Positions 1-8,738 of a stretch of DNA of 64,000 nucleotides are shown one piece after another (position 1 is the first letter of the stretch; each line of letters starts with the position of its first letter). The stretch is from Guptibacillus hwajinpoensis (lineage in GTDB: Bacteria > Bacillota > Bacilli > Bacillales > Guptibacillaceae), in contig NZ_JAIVKU010000001.1 in assembly GCF_020524165.1 (NCBI RefSeq), forward strand, positions 124,001-188,000, in the 5' to 3' direction. Below the pieces are notes generated by a model. The model did not search any database, had not been told where the DNA came from, and saw only the letters and a program-made list of their open reading frames with translations. The translations under genes and the position numbers were made by a program.

Positions 1-21
1 TGAAAGAAAAATAATCTGCAC

Positions 22-50
22 AAAAAGTCAGGCTAAATGCCTGACTTTTT
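22..50 (+). terminator. Rho-independent terminator of the gene left of the window
   Basis: A 12-bp stem (AAAAAGTCAGGC / GCCTGACTTTTT) with a 5-nt loop ends in a T-run. It closes a gene lying off the left edge. From here to 232 I see no coding region and no convincing two-box promoter. Confidence 0.85.
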
Positions 51-232
51 ATTTTGCTTAAAAATTCATATAGAAAAAAGCTTGTAGATCAGGTGTTAGT
101 ATCCGCTTTCGAATTCGAAACCCTCTCTTACGCCGATTATGTGTAAGAAAAATCCATTTACTTTTAACAGTCGAAATATTAAGATAACAATAACTTTAGA
201 GCTTTCATGCAGAAAAGGAATGGGGGATATGA

Positions 233-1039
233 GTGACAGAACTCAAGGGGATTTGGAAGGATTGGCGACTACATTTACTTGTATTAGTCATTGTAGCGTT
301 TACGGAGTGGATAGGCGTCTTTCAATTTACGGTGGGGCCAGGCGTAATCCTGCTATTGCCGATGCTATATGCAATGCTCATTGGACTTGGTTTGTTTTTT
401 ACACCAGTTATTAAAAAAGCGCAGTCACTAAATGCTGAACCGCTTATTGTGCTTGGAGTTACCTTGCTTATTGCAAAAATTGGAGTGATCATTGGGCCTT
501 CACTACCGAAATTAATTGAGGCAGGGCCGGCTTTGCTGCTTCAGGAATTTGGGAATTTGGGCACGATTTTCATTGCTCTTCCGATTGCTGTTTTACTTGG
601 ATTAAAGAGAGAAAGCATTGGTATGACGCATTCTGTCGCACGAGAGCCAAACGTTGGATTAATTGTTGATAAATACGGTTTTAATTCACCTGAAGGACGA
701 GGCGTGATGGCGATTTACATCTTTGGTACTGTTTTTGGAGCAGTATTTATGGGCGTGATTTCCGGATTCCTTGCGACCATTACACCTTTACATCCGCTAT
801 CGTTCGCAATGGCTTCTGGGATTGGAAGTGGAAGTATGATGGCTGCTGCAAGTGGCTCGCTCGTTGCTGCTTTTCCTGCATTTTCAGATGACATTATCGC
901 ATTTGCAGGTGCGAGCAATTTGCTGTCATTATCAACTGGATTATACATGAGTATTTTCATTGGTCTTCCACTAACAGAAAAGATGTATCAGCTGATGACA
1001 AGAAAAAAAGCATCGCATAGTGTGGAAAAGGGGGCATAA
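233..1039 (+). CDS. DUF3100 family integral membrane protein
   Basis: A 268-residue, very hydrophobic protein with about seven or eight membrane segments, recognised as the DUF3100 family. The GTG start at 233 is preceded by a GGGGGA ribosome site at 222-227, and an in-frame TGA directly upstream excludes any earlier start. A run of small residues near residues 200-215 (GIGSGSMMAAASGS) is typical of a transporter re-entrant or pore segment. The next gene begins two bases after the stop, so the two probably form one transport unit. Substrate is unknown. Family assignment is fairly secure; the transport role is inferred from topology. Confidence 0.8.
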   Translation: MTELKGIWKDWRLHLLVLVIVAFTEWIGVFQFTVGPGVILLLPMLYAMLIGLGLFFTPVIKKAQSLNAEPLIVLGVTLLIAKIGVIIGPSLPKLIEAGPALLLQEFGNLGTIFIALPIAVLLGLKRESIGMTHSVAREPNVGLIVDKYGFNSPEGRGVMAIYIFGTVFGAVFMGVISGFLATITPLHPLSFAMASGIGSGSMMAAASGSLVAAFPAFSDDIIAFAGASNLLSLSTGLYMSIFIGLPLTEKMYQLMTRKKASHSVEKGA

Positions 1040-1040
1040 G

Positions 1041-1496
1041 ATGCTACTAAAAAATGTACAAGAGTGGACGTTGTTATTAATCATCTTTGGTCTGATTGCC
1101 GCCATTGGAAACTGGGTTGGCTACAGTGTTTTTCCAATTTCATCTTTACCAGGTATGACCGTATTAATCGTGATTTGTTTAGCGGGACTTATTCTTCAGC
1201 ACGTTCTTCCTGTCAATATTCCAAGCGTTGCTTACATCGGGATTATTGGGATTCTTGTATCGATGCCTGTCATGCCTGGTTCAGAGTATATTGTGAAGTG
1301 GACTGAAAACATTAATATTCTTGCTCTAGCAACACCAATTCTTGCATATGCAGGTATTGCAATAGGTCGCTCATGGACCGATTTTGTAAAGCTTGGATGG
1401 CGTAGCGTTGTCGTAGCTATGTTCGTAATGGTAGGAACGTTTCTCGGCTCAGCATTGATTGCTGAAGTTGTGCTACGCATGCAAAATCTAATATAG
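1041..1496 (+). CDS. Small membrane partner of the DUF3100 protein
   Basis: A 151-residue membrane protein with about five hydrophobic helices. The ATG at 1041 follows an AAAGGGGG ribosome site inside the end of the DUF3100 gene, so the two genes are translationally adjacent. An upstream in-frame GTG at 1020 exists but lies inside the previous gene without a ribosome site. I recall genes of this type next to DUF3100 in other Bacillaceae, suggesting a two-subunit carrier, but I know of no assigned function. A strong hairpin terminator follows immediately. Confidence 0.7.
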   Translation: MLLKNVQEWTLLLIIFGLIAAIGNWVGYSVFPISSLPGMTVLIVICLAGLILQHVLPVNIPSVAYIGIIGILVSMPVMPGSEYIVKWTENINILALATPILAYAGIAIGRSWTDFVKLGWRSVVVAMFVMVGTFLGSALIAEVVLRMQNLI

Positions 1497-1502
1497 ATCC
1501 AT

Positions 1503-1530
1503 AAAAAACTTCCCTTGCGGAAGTTTTTTT
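1503..1530. terminator. Bidirectional hairpin terminator
   Basis: An 11-bp stem (AAAAAACTTCC / GGAAGTTTTTT) with a 5-nt loop, an A-run on the left and a T-run on the right. It lies between the convergent DUF3100 module and DUF2515 gene and can serve both strands. Confidence 0.85.
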
Positions 1531-1548
1531 GTTTGGAAATAACGATGT

Positions 1549-2640
1549 TCAAATCAGACTTTCTAATAAATGCAGGGAATGGCAATAGATTTTCTGGGCA
1601 TTGCCTGAAAAGTCCGGTTCTGGTAATGAAAATAACGAAAGGGCAGGTGTGTTAATGAACCAATCTCTGCGATCGGGTGGTTCATGATGGACGTCTTTCC
1701 AAACAGATAAAGTAGGACTATAAATGCGCGGTCCTTTTTCAAGTTTACATTTTTTTAGGACGCGTTTTTCATCTAAACTTCCTTCCTTTATGGGGTGAAA
1801 CAGCTCTGGCCAAAAATCTTTTCTAGATCCTGTGTGAGAGGAGCTTATTGCCCACTGTATGATTTCATTTAGAACGTGTTGATTCGAAAATACGAGTTGA
1901 TAAAGTCGTTTTCCTAGTTCAATCCGTTCTTTCACATAAAGAAAGTGGTGGGCAGGTTCTCCAATGAGTTGAATCGCGTTGTTTCGTACCATGGGAAAGA
2001 GGAGCACGTTCATATTAAAGGCATCTTGAAGTTTAAAAGGAAACGTTGCAAAAACGGTTTGCTTAAAATGCTCCTTGCTCATGACACGAGAATCGATGTA
2101 GTATTGTTCGTTAATAATGAGAGCGACTGAAAGCGTAGGTGAATTTTTGTCGAACCAGAACCGACGCCAAACAACTTCCATAAAAGAAGAAACGTGAAAG
2201 AATGGTAGAAGATGAAAAAGCGGTTTCTTTCGTTTCAGGCTTTCTTCGTAGATTAATAGCTGAGGATAGGCATCCTGAAAAATGAGCCAGTTTCCTCGTT
2301 CCAGGAATGAGAAAAAGGATTCTTGATCATCTTGTGATAAAAAGCGAAGAAGGTATTCACCTTTTAAATCTGTCATCGTCCAACCGGCATTCCGTGAAAC
2401 AAGGTGAGCAAGGAAGGCCCAGTGAATTTCCCGATGCCTTAAGTAGAAATCGAGATATGCCCTTGTTCGTGTGACATTATTTTGATTTGCTCGTTCCGTT
2501 CGTTCACGAATCCGATCTGTGACTCTCACTTCTTCGGCTGTTAAGTCAGGGGGTGGGGAGGGTGTGACACTCTTCAACTCTTTTATTAGTGGGGTATCCT
2601 GATTCTTGATGATTGGAAATAAGGAAAATGAGAATTTCAT
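1549..2640 (-). CDS. DUF2515 family protein (YppC-like)
   Basis: A 363-residue soluble protein of the DUF2515 family found in Bacilli (YppC in B. subtilis). It is rich in aromatic residues and has no signal peptide or clear membrane helix. The ATG at 2640 follows an AGGGGGA ribosome site 7 nt upstream. I see no catalytic motif that would name an activity. It stands alone, between a bidirectional terminator and the divergent HD-GYP gene. The family call is moderately firm and the function is unknown. Confidence 0.75.
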   Translation of the reverse strand: MKFSFSLFPIIKNQDTPLIKELKSVTPSPPPDLTAEEVRVTDRIRERTERANQNNVTRTRAYLDFYLRHREIHWAFLAHLVSRNAGWTMTDLKGEYLLRFLSQDDQESFFSFLERGNWLIFQDAYPQLLIYEESLKRKKPLFHLLPFFHVSSFMEVVWRRFWFDKNSPTLSVALIINEQYYIDSRVMSKEHFKQTVFATFPFKLQDAFNMNVLLFPMVRNNAIQLIGEPAHHFLYVKERIELGKRLYQLVFSNQHVLNEIIQWAISSSHTGSRKDFWPELFHPIKEGSLDEKRVLKKCKLEKGPRIYSPTLSVWKDVHHEPPDRRDWFINTPALSLFSLPEPDFSGNAQKIYCHSLHLLESLI

Positions 2641-2932
2641 ACTGACTTCCCCCTAACACCTTGTTTCTATATAGGTATGATGTGAGGTAAAGGAAAGAAT
2701 CCTGTTTTTACGAAAGAGTAGGACCATTTTGATGAGGTTGATTATTTCTTAATGGAAATCACATATGAACTAAGCGAAGTCATATTTTGCTTTCCTTAAT
2801 CTACCACTCAACGTCGTATGCGTGTATGATAGAAGTATTCAAAACATTAGTACGATAGTATTTTCCCATTTGGAAGAAGGATAGCCTTAACTATTTTTTC
2901 AATGATCATAGTAAGGGAGGCCGAAATGCTGA

Positions 2933-4054
2933 ATGTCAAATGGCCATTGGAAGAAGGAGCTTGAATCAGAAGAGCTTCTTAAAATCATTTTTGATTATGC
3001 AGGGCGTATTACGATTGAGAACAATCTTAATCGTCTCTTGTTGCTTATGGCAGATATGGGGCGAGATATGGCAGTTGCCGATCGCTGTATACTCTGGATT
3101 TATGATGAACAATTGGATGAGCTATGGGCGAAAGAGGCTCATGGGATGGGGGAGGTCCGTGTACCTGCTGAGAGTGGTTTAGCAGGTTACGTGTATCAGA
3201 CATCAGAACCGCTCGTTATTGAGGACGCCTATCAAGACGAAAGGTTCCATGCAGACGGTGATAATACCACGGGTTATCGAACGAAGTCAGTTATGGTAGT
3301 TCCACTTAAAAATAAGCAGAATCAGACACTTGGCGTTTATCAAGTGATCAATAAATTAACGAAGGAAGGCATATTTACGCCGCAGGACGTAAGAAATTTA
3401 AGTCTTGCCGCCTCTTATACCGCTCAGGCGCTTGAAGCGGTACTCATGAATACAGAGATGGAAGAAGCACAGAAGGAAATTATTTTTAAAATGGGGGAAA
3501 TCGGAGAAGTTCGTTCAAAAGAAACAGGTGCACATGTTAAACGTGTAGCGGAGTATGCCAAGCTTCTTGCCATTAAATCTGGTTTTAGTGAAGAGGAAGC
3601 CGATCTTATTAAAGTTGCTTCACCTATGCATGATATCGGAAAAGTAGCCATTCCGGACGCGATTTTAAATAAGCCTGGGAAACTATCGAAAGAGGAATTT
3701 CTTGCGGTGCAGGAACATGCGAACATCGGCTACCATCTTCTTGAAAATTCAAAGCGAAGTATCCTAAAGGCGGCAGCGATTATCGCAAAAGAGCATCATG
3801 AACGCTGGGATGGAAAAGGTTATCCTGAGGGACTAAGTGGGGAGAAAATTCATATATATGGGCGGATTGTCGCTGTAGCCGATGTATTTGATGCCCTCGC
3901 CACGGATCGCCCTTATAAAAAAGCGTGGACTCTAGAAAATATTCTCACTCATTTTAAATATGAAAAAGGAAAGCAGTTTGATCCAGCGTTAATTGACGTC
4001 TTTTTAGAAAATCTAAATGGTTTTCTCCAAATAAAAAAACGATACGAAGATTAA
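2933..4054 (+). CDS. GAF-HD-GYP domain protein, probable cyclic-di-GMP phosphodiesterase
   Basis: A 373-residue cytoplasmic protein. Residues about 30-170 form a GAF sensor domain and residues about 185-350 an HD-GYP domain. The HD pair is H233-D234 in PMHDIGK, and the HHERWDGKGYP block at 288-298 carries the second histidine pair and the GYP signature, so the catalytic set appears complete. The expected reaction is hydrolysis of cyclic di-GMP, controlled by a ligand or redox signal at the GAF domain. The ATG at 2933 lies 12 nt from an AAGGGAGG ribosome site. A 12-codon out-of-frame ORF starting at 2926 overlaps the start. A diguanylate cyclase gene lies 5 kb downstream. Confidence 0.9.
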   Translation: MSNGHWKKELESEELLKIIFDYAGRITIENNLNRLLLLMADMGRDMAVADRCILWIYDEQLDELWAKEAHGMGEVRVPAESGLAGYVYQTSEPLVIEDAYQDERFHADGDNTTGYRTKSVMVVPLKNKQNQTLGVYQVINKLTKEGIFTPQDVRNLSLAASYTAQALEAVLMNTEMEEAQKEIIFKMGEIGEVRSKETGAHVKRVAEYAKLLAIKSGFSEEEADLIKVASPMHDIGKVAIPDAILNKPGKLSKEEFLAVQEHANIGYHLLENSKRSILKAAAIIAKEHHERWDGKGYPEGLSGEKIHIYGRIVAVADVFDALATDRPYKKAWTLENILTHFKYEKGKQFDPALIDVFLENLNGFLQIKKRYED

Positions 4055-4060
4055 AAAGTA

Positions 4061-4091
4061 AAATAAAGAGCGCACTCGGCGCTCTTTATTT
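4061..4091. terminator. Bidirectional terminator between HD-GYP and ATP-grasp genes
   Basis: An AAATAAAGAGCGC / GCGCTCTTTATTT stem with a 5-nt loop and T-rich ends on both strands. The stop codon of the minus-strand gene (4086-4088) lies within the right arm. Confidence 0.8.
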
Positions 4092-5030
4092 TTGTAGAGA
4101 ATGAAGGTTAGAAAGTTCGTGAGCGAGCGTTTCGGCGATTGCTTTCATACCTGAAACACCTGCTTTTTTCTCTGCCTCCGCATTGTAGTTTGTATTCGTG
4201 TTTACATCATAAGTAAAGAGATCGCCACGCTCATTTTGAATGCATTCAATCCCTGCAAAGGCAATGCCGTTCGCTTTTAAGAAAGCTTCGTAGTTAGCGA
4301 GAACAGGATGGTCGAAATTCTCAATCACTTCGAATTTAGGCTTTGGTTCTTCGGTAGTTGGGCAAAAGGAATCGCCAACCTGGCACACATCTGCAGGGCA
4401 GAGTTCAAAGCCTTCTGACGTATCAACGCGAACAGCATAAAGAAACTTTCCACCGACGAATTCGCATCGGGTAATCGAAGCGTCAGGTGATGAAATGTAC
4501 TGTTGAAGCAATGTGATCCCATCTATTGAATCTTCAAAAGCATCGCTCTTCACATAAGCTTTCAGCGTCTCAGGATCGTTAAATAGCTGAACGCCAAGTC
4601 CTTTGCCGGCTCGGTTATGCTTCGTTATAAAGGAGTCAGAAAACGCATCCGCTGCTTTTGCGAGATGGTCTTTCCCGACGGCAGCGATGGTTTTCGGTGT
4701 AACAACACCATGTTTTCGAAGGGCCGCATACTGCGCCACTTTGCTTACTTCAAGAGCAAGGGCGCGACTATCATTTAACACTCTACGACCGTGACTCTCG
4801 AGCCATGTGAGTACTGCTGCCGTGTATTCAGGAGCATAACGATGATCACGCGTATGAGAAGAAGCACTCATGCGATTATAGAAAATACCGTCTGGTGGTA
4901 CATCACTTAAGTCAAAACTTCCTTCACTCAAAAACCAGTCTTCGTATGGGACATGAAGTGCCTCAAGTTCTTGTTTAAGAGGCTTTGTCCATTCTTCGTT
5001 TTCATGAATGATATATACTTTAGCACTCAT
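4086..5030 (-). CDS. ATP-grasp protein, RimK-like ligase
   Basis: A 314-residue protein with the ATP-grasp fold of RimK-type ligases. Features visible are the TKHNRAGKGLGVQLF nucleotide-binding stretch in the middle and the metal-binding DVNTNTNYN sequence near the C terminus. Such enzymes form an amide bond between an acyl-phosphate and an amine; the substrate here is not evident. The ATG at 5030 has an AAGGAGGT ribosome site 7 nt upstream. The gene appears monocistronic. Family confidence is good, specificity unknown. Confidence 0.8.
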   Translation of the reverse strand: MSAKVYIIHENEEWTKPLKQELEALHVPYEDWFLSEGSFDLSDVPPDGIFYNRMSASSHTRDHRYAPEYTAAVLTWLESHGRRVLNDSRALALEVSKVAQYAALRKHGVVTPKTIAAVGKDHLAKAADAFSDSFITKHNRAGKGLGVQLFNDPETLKAYVKSDAFEDSIDGITLLQQYISSPDASITRCEFVGGKFLYAVRVDTSEGFELCPADVCQVGDSFCPTTEEPKPKFEVIENFDHPVLANYEAFLKANGIAFAGIECIQNERGDLFTYDVNTNTNYNAEAEKKAGVSGMKAIAETLAHELSNLHSLQK

Positions 5031-5130
5031 ATCATAACCTCCTTGATCAATAACCGTTAAAACCCATCATTTTACTCAAGTATAAAGGAGATTGATCAAA
5101 AATCCCAGTGAAACTGTTTTAGAATAAAAA

Positions 5131-5160
5131 AAGCAGAGCACTCACGCTCTGCTTTAAAAA
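5131..5160 (-). terminator. Terminator of ampS
   Basis: A 9-bp stem (AAGCAGAGC / GCTCTGCTT), read on the minus strand, is followed by a T-run just past the ampS stop codon. Confidence 0.75.
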
Positions 5161-6393
5161 CTAAATGGCCCAGTTTCCTTTACGGAACACCGGCTCACTT
5201 GTTCCATCTTCTTTGATTCCGTCAATATCCATTTCGGCTGATCCGATCATAAAGTCAACGTGTGTCACGCTTTCGTTCGCTCCAGCTGCTTCAAGCTCTG
5301 CTTTCGACATTGTCTTCCCGCCTTCTAAACAGAAAGAATAAGCATTTCCGATCGCCAGATGATTCGATGCATTTTCATCAAAAAGAGTGTTAAAGAAAAT
5401 GATGCCGGCATTTGAAATAGGTGAATCATGAGGAACAAGCGCTACTTCACCAAGATAATGAGCGCCTTCATCTGTTTCAATGAGGTGTTGAAGTGTTTCG
5501 TTACCTTGCTTTGCTTCAGCTTTAATGATCCGACCTTCTTCAAAGGTAAGGGTAAAGTCTTCAATGACTGTACCACCATAGCTGAGCGGCTTTGTTGAAG
5601 AAACAACGCCATTTACACCCTTTTTATGTGGAATGGTGAACACTTCTTCTGTCGGCATATTAGCAACAAAGTGATTTCCTTTCACGTTTTCGCTAATGCC
5701 GCCTACCCACTGATGAGCCTTTGGTAGCTCAATTGTAAGATCTGTTCCTGGCGCATGATAGTGGAGCTTGGTGTAGTGTTTCGTATTTAGGTAATCTACT
5801 TTTTGTTCGAGGTTAGCACTATGTTCTTTCCATGCTTGAACAGGATCTCCTGTTGAAACGCGCGTTGCTTGGAAAATGGCCTCCCATAGCTTCGCTTCCT
5901 GTTCGTCTTCAGGCGCATCAGGGAAAACCTTCTCGGCCCATCCTTTCGAAGGAACGGCGACAACGGACCAGCTGTTGTGGTCAGACATGATATAGTTCCG
6001 ATAGCCTTCCATTGCCTTTCCGGCTGTTTTGCTAGCGTTTGAAATTCGTTCAGGATCAACCCCTTTTAAAAGGTCGGGGTTTGATGAGGTAATGGAGAGA
6101 AAAGCCGCACCGTTTTCCGCCATCTCTTCAAACCCTTTTGCTTTCCATGTTGGGAATTCCTTGAATGCTTCATCAGGTGCTTTGTCATACTTAATCCGAG
6201 TTAAACTTTCGTCATTCCATTCCACGTGAACATTCTTTGCTCCAGCTTCATAAGCGCTTTCAGCAATATTTCGCACAAATTCAGCCGATGTGAGAGGAGC
6301 GTTGACGACAAGCGTTTGTCCTTTTTGAATGTTCACGCCAACTTTAACTGCTAGATCTGCGTATTTCTGTAAATTTTCTTGAAACGTAGCCAT
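5161..6393 (-). CDS. ampS: M29 family metallo-aminopeptidase
   Basis: A 410-residue cytosolic aminopeptidase of peptidase family M29 (AmpS/PepS, thermophilic aminopeptidase T type), which removes N-terminal residues using a two-metal centre. Candidate metal ligands visible in the C-terminal half are the glutamate in LGEVALV, the histidine in SNHLAIGNAY, and the histidine and aspartate in THVDFMIG. Length is normal for the family. The ATG at 6393 follows an AAGGAG site at 10 nt. It has its own terminator and is transcribed away from msrAB. Confidence 0.9.
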   Translation of the reverse strand: MATFQENLQKYADLAVKVGVNIQKGQTLVVNAPLTSAEFVRNIAESAYEAGAKNVHVEWNDESLTRIKYDKAPDEAFKEFPTWKAKGFEEMAENGAAFLSITSSNPDLLKGVDPERISNASKTAGKAMEGYRNYIMSDHNSWSVVAVPSKGWAEKVFPDAPEDEQEAKLWEAIFQATRVSTGDPVQAWKEHSANLEQKVDYLNTKHYTKLHYHAPGTDLTIELPKAHQWVGGISENVKGNHFVANMPTEEVFTIPHKKGVNGVVSSTKPLSYGGTVIEDFTLTFEEGRIIKAEAKQGNETLQHLIETDEGAHYLGEVALVPHDSPISNAGIIFFNTLFDENASNHLAIGNAYSFCLEGGKTMSKAELEAAGANESVTHVDFMIGSAEMDIDGIKEDGTSEPVFRKGNWAI

Positions 6394-6524
6394 AGTCGAA
6401 AATCTCCTTTTTTATCACGTAGTTTTACATCTAAATTGTAGCAGATTTCAGTATATTTTAGTAAATTATTCCCTGATTGCATACCCATAAAGCAAGTTTC
6501 TGGCAATAAACCGTCCGTTTCGGA

Positions 6525-6652
6525 TATGTTATAGATAGTGAAACGAATATTTGAGGGAGATTTCCCCCTTAGGTGGAAGTTAAGTAGTGACGTTTAGAGA
6601 CAATTCCCCACACTTAAGGTGGGATCAATCTGCTATATTGGAGTGATAGAAA
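6525..6652 (+). promoter_or_regulatory. Promoter and structured leader of msrAB
   Basis: A TGT-TATAGA extended -10 element (6527-6535) precedes a leader of about 110 nt. CCTTAGGTGG at 6567-6576 can pair with CCACACTTAAGG at 6608-6619, while the same right segment can fold locally as CCCAC / GTGGG (6607-6623). The two pairings exclude each other. No SAM-riboswitch core is recognisable. Whether this leader is regulatory is not known. Confidence 0.4.
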
Positions 6653-7609
6653 ATGAGTACGAATTATGAGCTTGCAACATTTGCTGGAGGCTGTTTCTGG
6701 TGTATGGTGGAGCCGTTTGAAGAAATGCCGGGCATTCAAAGCATTGTATCTGGCTATACAGGTGGAGAAAAACCTTATCCAACATACGAAGAAGTGATTT
6801 CAAAAACAACAGGTCACGTAGAGGCCGTTCAAATTTCGTTTAATCCCAATGTTTTCCCATACAGTAAATTGCTTGATCTTTTCTGGCGTCAAATTGATCC
6901 AACTGATGCAGGAGGACAGTTCTTTGATCGTGGTGACACGTACATTACTGCGATTTATTATCATAATGAAGAGCAAGAGCAGCTTGCTGAGCAGTCACGG
7001 AAAGATCTAGAAGCAAGTGGTCGTTTTTCAAAACCGATCGTAACAAAGATTCTTCCAGCGAAGCCGTTCTATCCGGCTGAAGATTATCATCAGGATTATC
7101 ACAAGAAAAATCCTGCTCACTACAATCGCTACAAAAAAGGATCAGGTCGAGCTGATTTTATCGAAAAAAACTGGGCCTATGAGAAGAACGATGACGAGCT
7201 ACGTAGCCGTCTTACAGATATTCAATATGAAGTAACACAAAAAAACGGCACAGAGCGTCCGTTCCAGAATGAGTATTACGATAATGCAAAACCAGGCATT
7301 TATGTGGATATTGTATCGGGTGAACCGCTGTTTAGCTCAACCGATCAATACGATGCAGGCTGCGGCTGGCCAAGTTTTACACAGCCAATCAACAATCATT
7401 TCGTAAAAGAAAAGAAGGATTTCAGTCACTTTATGATTCGAACAGAAGTGCGAAGCAAGGAAGCAGATTCTCATCTCGGCCATGTCTTTAATGATGGCCC
7501 AGGAGAAAATGGTCTTCGTTATTGTATCAATTCCGCGGCGATGAAATTTGTTCCGAAAGAAAGTCTTGAAGAAGAAGGATACGGCGAATACCGAGTTTTA
7601 TTTGAATGA
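6653..7609 (+). CDS. msrAB: Bifunctional methionine sulfoxide reductase MsrA-MsrB
   Basis: A 318-residue fusion that reduces both epimers of methionine sulfoxide. The MsrA domain (about 1-155) has the catalytic GGCFWC motif with C14. The MsrB domain (about 185-315) has the GLRYCINS motif with catalytic C291 and a likely resolving C237 in DAGCGWP. The zinc-binding CxxC pairs of many MsrB proteins are absent, as in B. subtilis MsrB. In B. subtilis the two enzymes are separate genes, so the fusion is a lineage feature. Its stop overlaps the start of the next gene in an ATGA, indicating coupled translation with a flavoprotein. Confidence 0.95.
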   Translation: MSTNYELATFAGGCFWCMVEPFEEMPGIQSIVSGYTGGEKPYPTYEEVISKTTGHVEAVQISFNPNVFPYSKLLDLFWRQIDPTDAGGQFFDRGDTYITAIYYHNEEQEQLAEQSRKDLEASGRFSKPIVTKILPAKPFYPAEDYHQDYHKKNPAHYNRYKKGSGRADFIEKNWAYEKNDDELRSRLTDIQYEVTQKNGTERPFQNEYYDNAKPGIYVDIVSGEPLFSSTDQYDAGCGWPSFTQPINNHFVKEKKDFSHFMIRTEVRSKEADSHLGHVFNDGPGENGLRYCINSAAMKFVPKESLEEEGYGEYRVLFE

Positions 7610-8601
7610 AGGAAGTTGACGTTGCAATCGTAGGTGGGGGGATGACGGGCATTCTGGCGGCAAGGAAACTAATGAATACAGGTTTTAAGGTTCTGGTGCT
7701 TGATAAAAGTAAAAGTGTTGGAGGCCGTCTTGCTACCAGAAGGATAAATGATGGCCGAGCTGATCATGGAGCCCAGTTTTTTACCGTTCGAACCGATTCA
7801 TTTCAACAGATGGTGGATGAATGGGAAGAAAACCGCTGGGTATCAAGGTGGTTCGGGGAGAAGCACCCAAGATACAAAGCAGCGAACGGTATGAATCAAC
7901 TGGTAAAAAACCTTGCAAATGAGATACCGCTTCAGCTCGTTAGTAAAGTGGAGCGCATCGAGCGGAATGAGGAAAAGTACGTAGCCTTTTCTGAGGGAGG
8001 AGAGCAAGTAAAAGCGAGCGCGATCCTTTTTACTCCACCAGCTCCTCAAACGCTCGAGCTACTTGAAAACAGTGAGGTCCTTCTTTCTGAAGAGGCGGCG
8101 AAAGCACTTAAAGAAATAACTTTTGATCCTGCGCTCGTTTGCCTCCTTACGATGAAAGGTGAGACAGCAGGTCTGTCCCTTGAAGGTCACAAAGACTCAG
8201 ACCTTCCTGATGGTATCGAGCGTATCGTGGATAATCAGATAAAAGGGATTTCTGACGAAAAAATCATATCGATTTATGCAACAGCTGCTTTCTCGAAAGT
8301 TTACTATAATCAAGAGGATGAAAGCATTTTAGATCAAATGTTAGCTAAATTGGGGCATTTTCTTCCCCGTGAAGCGATTTCTTCTTGGCAGTTAAAAAGA
8401 TGGCGTTATGCCCAAGCAAATCACGTGCACCATCATCCGTTTCTGCAAGTTTCTATAAAGGAACCTGTCTATGTTGCGGGTGATGCCTTCTTACATGAAG
8501 AGGACCAGGCAGGAAAAACGAGAATCGAAAGTGCGGTGATTTCAGGGCTCTCAGCAGCCGAAGAATTGCAGCGATTTCTGAACGAGAGGGCTTCTACGTG
8601 A
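7606..8601 (+). CDS. FAD-dependent amine oxidase/renalase-like oxidoreductase
   Basis: A 331-residue flavoprotein. It has an N-terminal dinucleotide-binding motif (AIVGGGMTG, residues 7-15), an E/D-ending second strand (VLVLDKS), then the GGRLATRR and [10 protein letters not shown] motifs typical of renalase-like NAD(P)/FAD proteins, and a C-terminal [11 protein letters not shown]-binding loop. The start overlaps the msrAB stop by four bases, so the products are probably made together. This suggests, but does not prove, a role in redox repair or in recycling a reductant for Msr. The substrate is unknown. Confidence 0.8.
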   Translation: MKEVDVAIVGGGMTGILAARKLMNTGFKVLVLDKSKSVGGRLATRRINDGRADHGAQFFTVRTDSFQQMVDEWEENRWVSRWFGEKHPRYKAANGMNQLVKNLANEIPLQLVSKVERIERNEEKYVAFSEGGEQVKASAILFTPPAPQTLELLENSEVLLSEEAAKALKEITFDPALVCLLTMKGETAGLSLEGHKDSDLPDGIERIVDNQIKGISDEKIISIYATAAFSKVYYNQEDESILDQMLAKLGHFLPREAISSWQLKRWRYAQANHVHHHPFLQVSIKEPVYVAGDAFLHEEDQAGKTRIESAVISGLSAAEELQRFLNERAST

Positions 8602-8611
8602 AGCCTTCTTT
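8587..8611 (+). terminator. Terminator of the msrAB operon
   Basis: A stem AGGGCTTC / GAAGCCTT with a 4-nt loop is followed by TTTTTT. The stop codon of the flavoprotein gene lies inside the hairpin. Confidence 0.75.
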
Positions 8612-8738
8612 TTTGTGTGAGTAGAATTTCGAAAGTTTCGAAAACACATGATTGTTGGTAAGAAATTACGTTATAATGAAGGTGGTGGAAAAATTTTCAT
8701 AGTTGGACGAGGTCAACATGAAAAGGGTGAAAAGCTAA

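Noticed and set aside
6541..6652. SAM (S-box) riboswitch before msrAB
   Set aside because: A leader before a methionine-related gene suggests one, but the conserved S-box core and a terminator/antiterminator pair are not visible.
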